Shown piece after piece: positions 25,613-35,978 of a stretch of DNA of 64,000 nt (positions are counted from its first letter, which is position 1; each line of letters begins with the position of its first letter). The stretch spans positions 1 to 64,000 of the forward strand of contig JAGAMF010000010.1 in NCBI GenBank assembly GCA_017624855.1, written 5' to 3'. Made by a program: the position numbers and the translations under genes. Under the pieces are notes generated by a model. It saw only the letters and a program-made list of their open reading frames with translations, was not told the origin of the DNA and ran no database searches. This DNA is from Lachnospiraceae bacterium. GTDB lineage: Bacteria > Bacillota > Clostridia > Lachnospirales > Lachnospiraceae.

Positions 25613-26374
25613 CTATCCCAGCAGATAATCCGTCACCAACATTACACAGAATCCCACCAGCAACGCATAGGTTGCTCCACGCTCATTTCCGTGAGCATGA
25701 GTCTCCGGAATCATTTCATCGCTGATGATATATAGCATGGTTCCTCCGGCAAAAGCCAGAGCAAAAGGCAAAATCGCAGTTGAAATACTTACCGCGAAAT
25801 ATCCGATTAAGGTACCCGCAATTTCCACCATACCGGTTAATGCCGCAATCATAAAAGTTTTCTTGCCGCTGACCCCTGCTGCCAGCATGGGTCCGATAAT
25901 GACCATACCCTCGGGAATATTCTGCAAAGCGATACCGCCCGCAATCAAAAACGCCTGCGCCATATCTTCGGAGCCAAAACCCACTCCAGCCGCAATACCT
26001 TCCGGCAGATTATGAATGGCTATGGCCAACACAAAGAGAAGCACTTTATTCAAATTAGCATTTTTATGTTCTTCCTCTTCTTCCGGAGAGCCTACAATTT
26101 TATGAAGGTGAGGTACCAGCTTGTCAATAAGATTTAAAACTACCGCACCCACAAAAATTCCGACAATCGTTACCACAAGCCCCGTCTTGCCATCGCCGTA
26201 ATCCAGAGAAGGCACAATCAGTCCCAGTACCGCAGCCGCCAACATAACGCCTGCCGCAAAGGACAATACAATATCCGCAAATTTATGAGACAGCCCCTTA
26301 AAAATAAAACCGATGCAGGAACCAAAAATGGTTGCACCGCCCACTCCTAAGGCTGTAAGAAAAACCATTTCCAT
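25613..26374 (-). CDS. ZIP-family divalent metal transporter
   Basis: 253-residue membrane protein with about eight helices. The metal-binding helices are intact: HNLPEG near 120 and QNIPEG near 152, both ZIP hallmarks. An acidic/His-containing loop (SPEEEEEHKN) near 95 separates the first and second halves. It should import Zn, Fe or Mn down a gradient; the metal cannot be told from sequence. GGAGGAG precedes the ATG, and the gene lies 62 bases after the amidase gene on the same strand. Similar to ZupT/GufA-type proteins. Confidence 0.93.
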   Translation of the reverse strand: MEMVFLTALGVGGATIFGSCIGFIFKGLSHKFADIVLSFAAGVMLAAAVLGLIVPSLDYGDGKTGLVVTIVGIFVGAVVLNLIDKLVPHLHKIVGSPEEEEEHKNANLNKVLLFVLAIAIHNLPEGIAAGVGFGSEDMAQAFLIAGGIALQNIPEGMVIIGPMLAAGVSGKKTFMIAALTGMVEIAGTLIGYFAVSISTAILPFALAFAGGTMLYIISDEMIPETHAHGNERGATYALLVGFCVMLVTDYLLG

Positions 26375-26436
26375 ATGCGTCTTCTCCTCCGGGCAAACCC
26401 CAAATACTACTTTTTTATCGTAAAATAATCTCTGTC

Positions 26437-27432
26437 CTACTGCGCAAAATACGCATCAATGCCGTTGGCAATTCCCACCGCCATTTTCTGCTGATATTCC
26501 GGCGTAGCCATCAAAGCATCTTCTTCCGGATTGGACATAAATCCCATCTCTACAATGGTTGCCGGCACGGCACACCAGTTAATGCCGCTCATGGTATCCG
26601 TCTCGATAATGCTTCTTTCTTTACATCCGGTATTTCCCACCAGTCCGCTCAAAACGCACTCCGACAAATCCCGGCTTTGATCATACAAATATCCGTTATA
26701 AGGATTGGATGGTGTCTGGCACATGGTTAACGCTCCGTGCACCGACGAATCCTCCGAGCCGTTGGCATGAATCCTGATAAAAGCATCCGCATTGGCCTCG
26801 TTTGCCACCTGCGCCCGTTCACTGTTACTCATGTTTACATCATGGGTTTCGCGCACCATAATAACAGTATACCCTCTCGCTTCCCATTCATCCCTTAACA
26901 AAAGCGATACCGCAAGATTTAATTCATATTCCTTTAGTCCCGTAACGCATCCGGTGGTACCGCTTGATACCTTAGGTTTTGTCTCGCTTGCCCCGGGACC
27001 GACAGGCTCATGCTCGCTGTTGCCCTGCGCCTGATGCCCTGCATCAATCACCACAACACGACCGCCTCCCGTATTGCTTACAGGTGCCTGCGGTTCGGTA
27101 TTCTCAGGAGGTGTTGCCTGGGAAGTTACTTCCTGCTCCGAAACCGGTTCTTGTGCATCCTGCATATTTTCTGCGCTTCCGCTGCTTTCGGCCGAGTCTT
27201 CTTCGCCGCCCTGCACGGATTCATTCTCCAAACCTACATCGACACTTTCATCAACAGACACATCCTCCATAATATCGGTCGCGTCTGCATCTTCCTGCAT
27301 TTCGCTTTCCTGAACGACTGCGTTTCCTTCCTGCACAATGCTCTGCTCCGCCGTCTGCATACATCCGGCCAACATCACCGCAATCATGATAAAAGCAAGA
27401 AAGCAAGCCAATCTTTTCACATGCTTATGCAT
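26437..27432 (-). CDS. N-acetylmuramoyl-L-alanine amidase lipoprotein (Amidase_3)
   Basis: 331-residue surface murein hydrolase. The N-terminus is a lipoprotein signal with lipobox MLAGC near residue 24. A long acidic, Ser/Glu/Val-rich linker (30-115) would span the wall. The catalytic domain at about 120-330 has zinc ligands in VVIDAGHQ near 128, a Glu in LKEYELNLA, His in RIHANG near 221 and the catalytic Glu in [10 protein letters not shown] near 296. The ATG at 27432 overlaps the region of the dgt stop, with GAGGAGG inside the dgt end, so the two are translationally coupled. Confidence 0.93.
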   Translation of the reverse strand: MHKHVKRLACFLAFIMIAVMLAGCMQTAEQSIVQEGNAVVQESEMQEDADATDIMEDVSVDESVDVGLENESVQGGEEDSAESSGSAENMQDAQEPVSEQEVTSQATPPENTEPQAPVSNTGGGRVVVIDAGHQAQGNSEHEPVGPGASETKPKVSSGTTGCVTGLKEYELNLAVSLLLRDEWEARGYTVIMVRETHDVNMSNSERAQVANEANADAFIRIHANGSEDSSVHGALTMCQTPSNPYNGYLYDQSRDLSECVLSGLVGNTGCKERSIIETDTMSGINWCAVPATIVEMGFMSNPEEDALMATPEYQQKMAVGIANGIDAYFAQ

Positions 27433-27433
27433 T

Positions 27434-28663
27434 TTATTCCTCCTCAAAATATCCCTTGTACTCTACTTTTAAAGTACTGTCAGGGAACAAATAGCGGAAC
27501 AATTCCACAAAATAATCATCCGTCATGCTGGCAATGTAATCCACTACCAGTTCATCCGGCGCTATTTCACTGTAGGCCGGACCGCGTCTGTAAGTTTTCG
27601 TGATTTCTTCAATATAAGAAATGTGATGCTTGTACAGCATACTATCTTTAGTCAAAGACTTCGCTTCTTTTAAAAGGTACTCATACATCTTCGCAATCAT
27701 AGGATAAATGGACTCTTCATACACCTTTTCCAAATCTTTTTGCTTATAAATGCGCTGATAATTCTCTTTCTTTGCCAGCGAAAATGCCTCATAATAAGCA
27801 TCGTCCATTTCCAAATGGTCCTTGCCGTAACTGTTTTCAATGATATTCACAATCATATTGTTAATGATTTCCGCATTGGTCTTACCGATGATTCCACCAC
27901 TGAAGGCCTCGCTGTCCTCATAAATTCCAAGGCGCTTGGCATCCTGTCTGTCCTTACCAAGATACGCAATAATATCCGATACTCTTACCACACAGGCTTC
28001 CAGCGTAGAGGGCACCAGCCTTTTGATTGCCCTTGCGTCCAAATAACACTCTTCCATCTTCGCATCAAAAGTTGCAAAATCTTCATAATGTTTTGGCTTG
28101 TAATTTTTACACTCCATCTCTCCGTTGTGGCAGATAATACCGTCTAAGGTCTGCAAACTTAAATTCAAAGGGAAAATCACATCCAACACTCTTGCACTCT
28201 GAATATTGTGGTTAAAAAGTCTGCCCGTATTGGCGCAGTAAATCTCACTTAACTTATACTCGCCCGGATGGCCGAACGGAGTATGGCCAATATCATGTCC
28301 CAGTGCCGCCGCCTCTATTAAATCCGTATTCAGATTCAATACACTGCCGATATTTCTGGCAATTCTTGCCACCAACTGCACATGCTGGGCACGACGGGTA
28401 ATATCATCATTGTGATACAGCGAAAACACCTGGGTCTTGTCCATGTAACGACTGTAATAAGGAATATGCATGATTTTCTCCACATCCCTAACAAAAGCCG
28501 GCCGCCAGATATTTGCCTTATCGTGACTCGGATCGCGACGAATAATATCCTCATCCTTACATGCATAAGGATTTATCTTATGTTCCGCCCTGTCTTTTGC
28601 AATCTGCTCCTGCAACTCGGGAGTGAGCGACTTATAAGTTCTGTTATCATTGGAAACTGTCAT
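27434..28663 (-). CDS. dgt: Deoxyguanosinetriphosphate triphosphohydrolase-like protein
   Basis: 409-residue HD-domain enzyme predicted to hydrolyse dGTP or other dNTPs to nucleoside and tripolyphosphate, lowering nucleotide pools. Metal-binding signature: [15 protein letters not shown] near 90 (first His), then [15 protein letters not shown] near 122 with the HD pair. The start at 28663 follows AAGGAGAT; the longer frame has no site. It is packed between fbp (22-base gap) and the amidase lipoprotein (1-base gap), a likely three-gene transcript of mixed function. Confidence 0.93.
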   Translation of the reverse strand: MTVSNDNRTYKSLTPELQEQIAKDRAEHKINPYACKDEDIIRRDPSHDKANIWRPAFVRDVEKIMHIPYYSRYMDKTQVFSLYHNDDITRRAQHVQLVARIARNIGSVLNLNTDLIEAAALGHDIGHTPFGHPGEYKLSEIYCANTGRLFNHNIQSARVLDVIFPLNLSLQTLDGIICHNGEMECKNYKPKHYEDFATFDAKMEECYLDARAIKRLVPSTLEACVVRVSDIIAYLGKDRQDAKRLGIYEDSEAFSGGIIGKTNAEIINNMIVNIIENSYGKDHLEMDDAYYEAFSLAKKENYQRIYKQKDLEKVYEESIYPMIAKMYEYLLKEAKSLTKDSMLYKHHISYIEEITKTYRRGPAYSEIAPDELVVDYIASMTDDYFVELFRYLFPDSTLKVEYKGYFEEE

Positions 28664-28685
28664 TGATATCTCCTTTTTACACATT

Positions 28686-30644
28686 CTAAACTCGATTGCC
28701 TACATTACCCTGCTGATACGCCTTCAAAAGTTGCTCCAAATCCGCAATGCTGCTCTTTAAACGTTTACCGATATCCGTATCCGCAATGTACATTCTGCGG
28801 GCAAATTTTTCTATTTCCAATGTATCGGAAATAATGTCCGTTTCTTCTGTAATCGCCTTCTCCGTTGTTTCAAACTGTTCGTGAGCAACCAGACGCATAC
28901 CGTGGGAATTGGATACCAATGTATATCCCGCAATACCGGTTTTGTCGTGGTATGCCTTGGAGAAACCGCCGTCAATCATTAATACCTTACCACCACACTT
29001 AATAGGTGTTTCACCATTCTTGGTTTCTACGGGCACATGGCCGTTAATAATATGTCCTCCGGTTACGGAAGCTCCGAATTCCGCAAGAATTTTATCTGCG
29101 GTTTCCGTCTTTTCAATCAGGTTATAATAAGCATCCTTCTCTTCCTTGTGAGTTGCCTTATCATCCACAAACAAGCGCTCAAAAGTAGCCATCTTGGCAC
29201 GACCGTAAGCAGGCGACTTGGGACCGTTCCACAAGTACCACAGAATATCGCCGCCCTTCTGATGCTCGTCGGTTCCGGGCTTACCAAAGAATCCTTTGCG
29301 TGCATGCTCTTCCAACACATCATACATCTCTTTACCGCTGACTTCTTTCTCTCCGATAAAAGTCTTGGTAAACTCACCGTTTTCTTCCATAGGCACACAA
29401 CCGTGGAATAAAAGGTTACCGTTGGAAACCCGATATAAACTTCCCTTCTGATATAAAAGTCTGATATGTTTCTGCAACTTCTCGCAATTCATAAAAGCCT
29501 TTTTCAAATGCTCTACAAGCTTCCACTCATCCTCTGTCAACTCATAAGGATTTGCCGGATCTACCGTAGGGAAATCGCAATCTTTTAAGGGGTATTCCAC
29601 ACCGTCAATACATACGGTCTTTTTATCATAATCAATTTTATCCAGTAAAAGGTTACCCTCCATACCAAATTCCGGATTGCGCTGAATTAATCTGCCTTCC
29701 AGTTTAAACTGTAACATGGTAATGGCCTTATACATGCGCATTTCCACTTCGGATGCATTGGTGAACTGTCCCTTGCTGTCCTCTTTTAAACGGAAGCAGG
29801 AGCAATCCGTATCTTTATAAAAGTGCAAAGCAAAGCTTGCCAAAGGCAAAAGATTAATGCCATAGCCATCTTCCAATACGGACAAATTGCCGTAACGGGC
29901 CGACATACGGATTACATTGGCGATACATGCCGCATTACCGCCGGCAGCACCCATCCATACCACATCATGGTTACCCCAGACAAAATCCAGAGAATGATAA
30001 TTGCATAAAGTATCCATAATAATGTGAGGACCGGGGCCTCTGTCATAGATATCACCGATAACATGTAAGTGATCCACAACCATACGCTGAATCAATTCGC
30101 ACAAAGTTACGATAACCGCATCCGCCTGACCGATTCTTACGATGGTCTGCAAAATACGATTATAGTACTGCTCCTTGTCGTAGACTTCTTCCTTCTCCGT
30201 AATCAATTCTTCCACTACATAAACGAACCCCTTGGGAATCGCCTTACGCACTTTGGAACGGGTATATTTGGAGGATACACATTTTACCACCTGCACAAGA
30301 TGATGCAAGGTCATCATGTACCAGTCTTCAATATCCTCTTCCTTCGCTTTTACGATTTCCAATTTCTCCTTGGGATAGTAAATCAAAGTGGCCAACTGTT
30401 TTTTATAGCTGTTGCTCACCGTCTTTCCCATAACTTCATCTATTTTACGACGCACGGAACCGGAGCCGTTCTTTAACACATGGACAAACTGCTCGTATTC
30501 GCCGTGAATATCCGTAAGGAAATGTTCGGTTCCCTTGGGCAGTGCAAGAATTGCCTGAAGGTTAATAATCTCTACTGCTGCCGCATTTTCCGTAGGATAC
30601 TGTTTTGCCAATAAGGATAAATATTTTTCGTGTTCTCTCTGCAT
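28686..30644 (-). CDS. fbp: Fructose-1,6-bisphosphatase, class III
   Basis: Gluconeogenic phosphatase making fructose-6-phosphate. 652 residues, typical of the large Firmicute class III enzyme and unrelated to class I. It belongs to the metallophosphoesterase fold: LTDIHGEYEQF near 42, GDIYDRGPGPH near 196, WGNHDVVWMG near 220 and GHIINGHVPVETKNGE near 535 carry the metal ligands. Starts behind AGGAG. It may be the first gene of an fbp-dgt-amidase transcript. Presence next to glycogen and YvcK genes in this window fits a cell that can run gluconeogenesis. Confidence 0.96.
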   Translation of the reverse strand: MQREHEKYLSLLAKQYPTENAAAVEIINLQAILALPKGTEHFLTDIHGEYEQFVHVLKNGSGSVRRKIDEVMGKTVSNSYKKQLATLIYYPKEKLEIVKAKEEDIEDWYMMTLHHLVQVVKCVSSKYTRSKVRKAIPKGFVYVVEELITEKEEVYDKEQYYNRILQTIVRIGQADAVIVTLCELIQRMVVDHLHVIGDIYDRGPGPHIIMDTLCNYHSLDFVWGNHDVVWMGAAGGNAACIANVIRMSARYGNLSVLEDGYGINLLPLASFALHFYKDTDCSCFRLKEDSKGQFTNASEVEMRMYKAITMLQFKLEGRLIQRNPEFGMEGNLLLDKIDYDKKTVCIDGVEYPLKDCDFPTVDPANPYELTEDEWKLVEHLKKAFMNCEKLQKHIRLLYQKGSLYRVSNGNLLFHGCVPMEENGEFTKTFIGEKEVSGKEMYDVLEEHARKGFFGKPGTDEHQKGGDILWYLWNGPKSPAYGRAKMATFERLFVDDKATHKEEKDAYYNLIEKTETADKILAEFGASVTGGHIINGHVPVETKNGETPIKCGGKVLMIDGGFSKAYHDKTGIAGYTLVSNSHGMRLVAHEQFETTEKAITEETDIISDTLEIEKFARRMYIADTDIGKRLKSSIADLEQLLKAYQQGNVGNRV

Positions 30645-30737
30645 CTTATTCTCCTATTGTTGTTATTCTTTTACTATTTTAGCACAGCCCTGATAATCTT
30701 GCCATGGCATAAAATTTCAATATGTATAAAATGTATA

Positions 30738-30776
30738 AAAAATGCACCTCGGATTTTTCCCATAAGGTGCATTTTT
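30738..30776. terminator. Terminator after the amidohydrolase gene
   Basis: AAAATGCACCT / AGGTGCATTTTT, 12-bp stem with a 15-base loop and T-runs on both strands. Confidence 0.85.
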
Positions 30777-30808
30777 ACTTCCCAAATATTAAGGAAGGCT
30801 CATGCTTC

Positions 30809-31594
30809 CTACAGTCCAAAAACTCTGACAAAATTATCATATAAAATCTTCTCGTTTGCTTCCTTGCCCAACTTCAAATCAAGAAAACGCTCCAATTCTT
30901 TCTTCGGCTCCCACATAGGAAAATCCGTACCGAAGAAGAAATGGTCCTCACCGAAACGGTCTATCAAACGCAATGCCTCATTACGGTCAATGAAGGGCAA
31001 CGAACTTGAAGTATCATAAAATACATTTTCAAACTTCGGATTGCGATATGCATCCTCCCATCTGTGATAGCCGCCAAAATGAGAGGCAAGAATAATCAAT
31101 TCCGGAAACTCTGCCGCAATCTTTGCCATTCTCTTGGGAGATGAATAATCGTATCTGTCATCACCCATATGTAACAAAAGCTTCATTCCCTTATCGCTCA
31201 TAGCCCTGTAAATCGGATACATCTTCGGGTCGTCAATATCGTACTGCTGCATATCATTGTGGAACTTTACACCCACAATGCCCATCCCTTTCATACGGTC
31301 AAGCTCTGCATCATAATCTTCGTAATCCTTATGCATACCGCCGAAACCGATAAATTTAGGATGTTCCTTACACTCTCTTGCGATAAAATCATTAATGCTT
31401 GTCACTTGAGCAGGTGCCAACGCGGAAGAACATACAAGAATTCGTTCCGTTCCAATTACTTCTTCTTTTTCAAGAAGGCTGTGACTGGATGCGTCGGAAT
31501 ACATGGGAATATCATAAAAGTGTCCTATAGACTCCGATGCCTTCACTGCAATTTTATCCGGAAATATATGTGCATGCGCATCTATAATTTTCAT
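30809..31594 (-). CDS. Amidohydrolase family (Amidohydro_2) metal-dependent hydrolase
   Basis: 261-residue TIM-barrel hydrolase. The metal site is visible: DAHAHIFPD at 5-13, VGVKFHND near 107, LLLHMGDD near 139, LASHFGGYHRW near 168 and FGTDFPMW near 222. These match the ACMSD/Amidohydro_2 group, whose members act on many ring or carboxylate substrates. The substrate cannot be named. AAAGGAG precedes the ATG. It lies 44 bases downstream of lspA, perhaps in an asnA-lspA-hydrolase transcript ending at the terminator. Confidence 0.88.
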   Translation of the reverse strand: MKIIDAHAHIFPDKIAVKASESIGHFYDIPMYSDASSHSLLEKEEVIGTERILVCSSALAPAQVTSINDFIARECKEHPKFIGFGGMHKDYEDYDAELDRMKGMGIVGVKFHNDMQQYDIDDPKMYPIYRAMSDKGMKLLLHMGDDRYDYSSPKRMAKIAAEFPELIILASHFGGYHRWEDAYRNPKFENVFYDTSSSLPFIDRNEALRLIDRFGEDHFFFGTDFPMWEPKKELERFLDLKLGKEANEKILYDNFVRVFGL

Positions 31595-31638
31595 CTTATT
31601 GCTCCTTTGTCTCTTTATATTAAAATATTAAAAGACTT

Positions 31639-32214
31639 CTATTCCTTATTTTCTTCCGTAACCTTATCTTCTGTATCTGCTTCTACGCTTTTCTTCTTCC
31701 AAAAAGGAAACATACGCTCAAAATCTTCATCTGTATACTTAAAAATGGTGTATACAACCATCAGGACGAATCCTACACTGATAAAAGAATCTGCCACATT
31801 AAATACAGGGAAATTAATGGCGCTGACATAAAACATATCCACCACATGTCCCTGTCCGAATTCCCCACGGAACATTCTGTCAAGCAGGTTTCCGATAGCT
31901 CCGCCGGCAATCATTACTTCCATAATTCGAAATTCGATGAAGCGTTTTTCAAAAGGCATTTTGACATATTGCCATATCACCGCTCCCAACACAATGGGAG
32001 TCATGATAATAAAAAGCCACTGTTTGTTCTGAAACAATCCCCATGCCATGCCGTAATTTTTTACATAAACAAGTTCAAAAATGCCATCAATTAACACGAT
32101 GCGGCCATGTTCGCCAATCTGTGTCACCGTCAAGTACTTGGTCCACTGGTCCAAAAGAACCACCGCAATAACACCCAGCACCGGCAAAATATATCTGATT
32201 AAAACTTTTTTCAT
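31639..32214 (-). CDS. lspA: Lipoprotein signal peptidase (signal peptidase II)
   Basis: Membrane aspartyl protease that removes signal peptides from prolipoproteins such as those at 6911 and 26437. 191 residues with four hydrophobic helices. The catalytic Asp pair sits in GNLLDRM near 113 and FNVADSFI near 138, with VKNYGMAWG near 51 matching the family NxGxxWG motif. A charged tail of about 25 residues after the last helix is longer than usual. The ATG at 32214 is chosen for its AGGAG site. Confidence 0.96.
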   Translation of the reverse strand: MKKVLIRYILPVLGVIAVVLLDQWTKYLTVTQIGEHGRIVLIDGIFELVYVKNYGMAWGLFQNKQWLFIIMTPIVLGAVIWQYVKMPFEKRFIEFRIMEVMIAGGAIGNLLDRMFRGEFGQGHVVDMFYVSAINFPVFNVADSFISVGFVLMVVYTIFKYTDEDFERMFPFWKKKSVEADTEDKVTEENKE

Positions 32215-32252
32215 TAAAATAAACTCCTGCAAAATTAAGCTTATCCCAAGCC

Positions 32253-33263
32253 TTATAAAATATTCACGCCGTGAGCCTTGGCAATCTTATGGACTTCTTC
32301 GGGCCAGATAGACGACTGCACCTCGCCGATGTGAGCACGCTGCAAGAAGAACATACAGATTCTGGACTGTCCGATACCGCCACCGATGGTGTAAGGAAGA
32401 TTTGCCTCCAATACATCCTTCTGGAAGGGCATGTTTGCTCTGTCTTCACAACCGGAAATCTTTAACTGTCTGTCCAAAGCTTCCTCATCCACACGAATAC
32501 CCATGGAAGATAACTCCAACGCCATATCCAATACAGGATAATATACCAGAATATCACCGTTTAACTCCCAGTCATCATAATCCGGCGCACGACCGTCATG
32601 TCTCTCACCGGAATCCAAAGCACCGCCGATTTTGGAGAGGAACACCGCACCTTTTTCCTTGGTGATTAAGTTCTCGCGCTCCTTGGGGGTTTTATCCGGA
32701 TACATATCCTCCAACTCCTGGGTTGTGATAAATGTAATTTCATTAGGCAGGAACGGATCCATAAAATGATATTTCCCGCACATGAAATACTCTGTCTGCT
32801 TTATAGCCATAAAAATACGAAATACGGTTTCTTTTAAGGTTTCCTCATTTCGTTCACTTTTATCAATGATTCTTTCCCAGTCCCACTGGTCAACATAGAT
32901 GGAATGAATGTTGTCCGTCTCTTCATCGCGACGAATTGCCGTCATATCGGTATAGAGACCTTCTCCCACTTCAAAACCATATTCTCTTAATGCAAGTCTT
33001 TTCCACTTGGCAAGGGAATGCACGATTTCCACTTCTGCGTCATCCTGCTCTTTGATACCGAAAGAAACCGGTCTTTCCACACCGCTTAAATTATCGTTCA
33101 GACCGCTTTCCGGCTTTACGAAAAGGGGCGCAGATACACGGGTTAAGTTTAACGCCGATGCCAAAGCACGCTCAAAATAGTCTTTTACTTCCTTGATTGC
33201 TATCTCGGTTTCTTTAATGGACTGAGGGCTTTTATAACCCTCGGGAATAAAAATTTTACTCAT
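32253..33263 (-). CDS. asnA: Aspartate-ammonia ligase (asparagine synthetase A)
   Basis: Makes asparagine from aspartate, ammonia and ATP. 336 residues, standard AsnA length. The fold is class II aminoacyl-tRNA synthetase-like; VSFGIKEQD near 67, YTDMTAIRRDEE near 103 and a C-terminal IGGGIGQSR motif near 297 fit it. AGGAGA precedes the ATG. It lies next to asnS, so asparagine synthesis and charging are side by side. No T-box leader was found ahead of either gene. Confidence 0.96.
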   Translation of the reverse strand: MSKIFIPEGYKSPQSIKETEIAIKEVKDYFERALASALNLTRVSAPLFVKPESGLNDNLSGVERPVSFGIKEQDDAEVEIVHSLAKWKRLALREYGFEVGEGLYTDMTAIRRDEETDNIHSIYVDQWDWERIIDKSERNEETLKETVFRIFMAIKQTEYFMCGKYHFMDPFLPNEITFITTQELEDMYPDKTPKERENLITKEKGAVFLSKIGGALDSGERHDGRAPDYDDWELNGDILVYYPVLDMALELSSMGIRVDEEALDRQLKISGCEDRANMPFQKDVLEANLPYTIGGGIGQSRICMFFLQRAHIGEVQSSIWPEEVHKIAKAHGVNIL

Positions 33264-33360
33264 AAAAATCGTCTCCTGATTTTTTTATGTTTTAGATTAT
33301 ATGTAGCATCGATTTCTTTTATCATCATCGGCCAAAATCACCTATGTATAATAACAAAGC

Positions 33361-33386
33361 AAGGGTTGAAGCAATTTTCAACCCTT
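33361..33386 (-). terminator. asnS terminator
   Basis: Perfect 10-bp stem AAGGGTTGAA / TTCAACCCTT with a six-base loop, nine bases after the asnS stop. The following T-run on the minus strand is interrupted. Confidence 0.7.
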
Positions 33387-33394
33387 AAAACTTC

Positions 33395-34786
33395 TTATAA
33401 ATCGCAGTTGTTTACGGTTCTGGGGAAAGGAATGACATCGCGGATGTTACCCATACCGGTTAAGTACATTACGCAACGCTCAAAACCAAGTCCGAAGCCT
33501 GCATGTCTTGCAGAACCGTACTTACGAAGATCAAGATAAAAGTCGTAATCTTCTTCCTTAAGTCCAAGCTCTTTCATACGGGCAGACAACTTCTCGTAGT
33601 CATCTTCACGCTGGCTGCCGCCGATGATTTCACCGATTCCGGGAACAAGGCAGTCCATAGCCGCAACGGTTTTACCGTCATCGTTTAACTTCATGTAGAA
33701 GGCCTTAATCTCCTTGGGATAATCGGTTACGAATACAGGACGCTTAAAGATTTCTTCTGTAAGATATCTTTCATGCTCTGTCTGTAAATCACAGCCCCAA
33801 CTTACTTTATAATCAAAATTGTCATTGTTCTTTTCAAGAATTTCAATTGCTTCTGTGTAGGTTACATGACCGAATTCGGAATTCATAACACCTTCCAATC
33901 TTTCGATAAGACCCTTATCGATGAAGTTGTTGAAGAATGCCATTTCTTCCGGCGCATTTTCAAGCACATAACGAATTACATATTTAATCATGCTTTCTGC
34001 AAGCATCATATCGTCTTTTAAATCCGCAAATGCAATTTCCGGCTCAATCATCCAGAACTCTGCCGCATGACGGGTAGTATTGGAATTCTCCGCACGGAAG
34101 GTAGGTCCGAATGTATAGATATTGCGGAATGCCATAGCGTAAGTTTCACCGTTTAACTGACCGCTTACGGTAAGGTTTGTATTCTTACCGAAGAAATCCT
34201 GAGAGTAATCCACTTTACCGTCTTCTGTCTTAGGCAAATTGTTCATGTCCATAGTGGTTACAGTAAACATTTCGCCTGCACCCTCACAGTCACTTCCGGT
34301 AATCAAGGGAGTGTGAACATATACGAAATCTCTCTCCTGGAAGAACTTATGAATTGCATATGCGCAAAGTGAACGCACACGGAACACAGCCTGAAAAGTA
34401 TTGGTTCTGGGACGCAAATGAGTCATGGTGCGAAGATACTCTAAGGTATGTCTCTTCTTCTGTAAAGGATAATCCGGTGTGGATGCACCCTCTACCATAA
34501 TCTCTGTTGCCTGAATTTCGAAAGGCTGCTTTGCTTCCGGTGTTGCCACCAATTTACCTTTTACGATTAAAGCAGTACCAACGTTTGCCTTGCTGATTTC
34601 TGCAAAGTTGTCCATGGTATCATGATAAACCACCTGAAGCGGCTCGAAGAATGTACCATCATTTAATACGATAAAACCGAAAGTCTTGCTGTCACGGATA
34701 CTGCGCACCCAGCCGCCTACTTCGATTTCTTTGTCCAAATACTGCTCTCTGTTTCTGAAAAGTTCTCTTACTGATATGAGTTCCAT
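33395..34786 (-). CDS. asnS: Asparaginyl-tRNA synthetase
   Basis: Charges tRNA-Asn. 463 residues. N-terminal OB-fold anticodon-binding domain at about 10-110 ([17 protein letters not shown]), then the class II core: motif 2 [21 protein letters not shown] near 225 and motif 3 [15 protein letters not shown] near 430. RHAAEF and the lack of an AspRS GAD insertion point to AsnRS. AAGGAGA precedes the ATG, and it has its own promoter. Confidence 0.97.
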   Translation of the reverse strand: MELISVRELFRNREQYLDKEIEVGGWVRSIRDSKTFGFIVLNDGTFFEPLQVVYHDTMDNFAEISKANVGTALIVKGKLVATPEAKQPFEIQATEIMVEGASTPDYPLQKKRHTLEYLRTMTHLRPRTNTFQAVFRVRSLCAYAIHKFFQERDFVYVHTPLITGSDCEGAGEMFTVTTMDMNNLPKTEDGKVDYSQDFFGKNTNLTVSGQLNGETYAMAFRNIYTFGPTFRAENSNTTRHAAEFWMIEPEIAFADLKDDMMLAESMIKYVIRYVLENAPEEMAFFNNFIDKGLIERLEGVMNSEFGHVTYTEAIEILEKNNDNFDYKVSWGCDLQTEHERYLTEEIFKRPVFVTDYPKEIKAFYMKLNDDGKTVAAMDCLVPGIGEIIGGSQREDDYEKLSARMKELGLKEEDYDFYLDLRKYGSARHAGFGLGFERCVMYLTGMGNIRDVIPFPRTVNNCDL

Positions 34787-34842
34787 GCCGGTCTCCTTGT
34801 TTCTTTCTATACTGTATTTGCTATAATTTATATTATTGTCAT

Positions 34843-34871
34843 TTTATATCGTGTTTCAGATAAAAAAGCAA
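34843..34871 (-). promoter_or_regulatory. asnS promoter
   Basis: Minus strand TTGCTT, 17-base spacer, TATAAA. Confidence 0.65.
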
Positions 34872-34975
34872 TACAACTTGCCGTATAAACACTTCTCACT
34901 TATAACACAAACTTGATTATACCGCAGAAATGTCCAGTTTACAAATGTTTTTTATTTTTTATTCCGTTGTTTTGC

Positions 34976-35320
34976 TTATTGCGCCAGTTTATACAACGCA
35001 AGCTGATTCAAACTCACTCCTTCGCGCTCTGCCTCAATGACAAGACGCTGGTGCAATGTTTTAGGAAGTCGTACCACAAATTTTCCACTATAGTTTCCTA
35101 CAACATCAGGAACAGGTATGGATAAATTGTTTTCTATTTTTACTTCCAAATATAATTCCATTGCTTCATTCAAACTTGCGTATAATTCTTCTAAAGTATC
35201 AGCGGTACTTTGACAACCATCCAGCTCAAGTATTCTTCCATAAAAATAATGACCGCTTTCATCATTCATTTCCTGCACCAGTCGGGTATAGGGTAATTTC
35301 ATATAATCTTTAAGTTCCAT
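34976..35320 (-). CDS. hicB: HicB-family antitoxin
   Basis: 114-residue antitoxin of a type II system. The N-terminal part is the degenerate RNase H-like HicB domain (GRILELDGCQSTADTLEEL), the C-terminal part a ribbon-helix-helix-type DNA-binding segment (FVVRLPKTLHQRLVIEAE). It should bind and silence HicA and repress its own operon. The ATG at 35320 follows AAGGAGTG; the longer frame lacks a site. It lies 42 bases after hicA, the usual toxin-first order. Confidence 0.92.
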   Translation of the reverse strand: MELKDYMKLPYTRLVQEMNDESGHYFYGRILELDGCQSTADTLEELYASLNEAMELYLEVKIENNLSIPVPDVVGNYSGKFVVRLPKTLHQRLVIEAEREGVSLNQLALYKLAQ

Positions 35321-35362
35321 CTTTTCACTCCTTTCTTTTATATTATATCCCATCAACACTTT

Positions 35363-35590
35363 TTATTTGCCAATCCGATTTAAAATGTCCGCTATGTATG
35401 CCTTCTTCAACGGATTTTCCTGCTTAATGGTAATCAAATCTCCGGTTTCCTTATTCAGATATTGCTTATGACTGCCCTTTTGTCTTACAGCCACATAGCC
35501 AAAAGCGCCCAGTACTTTATCCGCTTCCTCAGGACGTATTCCATGGGGTTGCCGCTTCATCTTCTGTAGAATCTTTTCAACATTAGGCAT
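35363..35590 (-). CDS. hicA: HicA-family mRNA interferase toxin
   Basis: 75 residues, a small double-stranded RNA-binding-fold toxin that cuts mRNA. The catalytic His is in KGSHKQY near residue 41, and the family ends in a ITIKQENPLKKAYIADIL-type helix, both intact, so it should be active. AAGGAGAGG precedes the ATG. Promoter and operator-like repeat lie just upstream. Confidence 0.92.
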   Translation of the reverse strand: MPNVEKILQKMKRQPHGIRPEEADKVLGAFGYVAVRQKGSHKQYLNKETGDLITIKQENPLKKAYIADILNRIGK

Positions 35591-35608
35591 TCTACCTCTC
35601 CTTTCTTT

Positions 35609-35637
35609 ATAGTACTACACTTGATACTATTTGTCTA
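35609..35637 (-). promoter_or_regulatory. hicAB promoter with operator-like inverted repeat
   Basis: Minus strand TAGACA, 17-base spacer, TACTAT. A perfect inverted repeat ATAGTA (N10) TACTAT places one arm over the -10 box and the other in the spacer, suited to HicB autorepression. Confidence 0.55.
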
Positions 35638-35836
35638 TTCGTTTTGTTTAAGGAAATTAAAATCGAATTATTTTTAGAATTATCCTGCACATGTAGCGCA
35701 AATAATTTGAGAATATAACACTAAGAATTTACAGAAACTGTATATCAGCTCTCACATTATATAAAAATAATTTATTATTTTCAATATAACATGCATCGGA
35801 ACTTTGGTCTATATTGTGAATGTTTTATGTGCATAA
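35638..35836. other. AT-rich gap without a supported gene
   Basis: Between the hicAB promoter and the hairpin at 35837. No reading frame with a ribosome site and no clear repeat was found here. Confidence 0.6.
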
Positions 35837-35871
35837 AAAAGGAATTATTGTGCTTTACAATAATTCCTTTT
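35837..35871. terminator. Terminator-like hairpin downstream of mfd
   Basis: Perfect 15-bp stem AAAAGGAATTATTGT / ACAATAATTCCTTTT, loop of five, T-rich on both sides. It lies about 110 bases past the mfd stop, so the mfd mRNA would have a long 3' tail. Confidence 0.8.
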
Positions 35872-35978
35872 ACTTTTCATGTTTATAACATTTTTATTAA
35901 TTATTCTTTTCTCCTACCGAAAAATCAGTCTTCGTTGCAACTCTTCTTTCAGTATATTAAAGTTCAAAATCTCACTGC

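Noticed and set aside
34787-34975. T-box leader for asnS
   Set aside because: No AGGGTGGNACCGCG-type motif or specifier structure is present.
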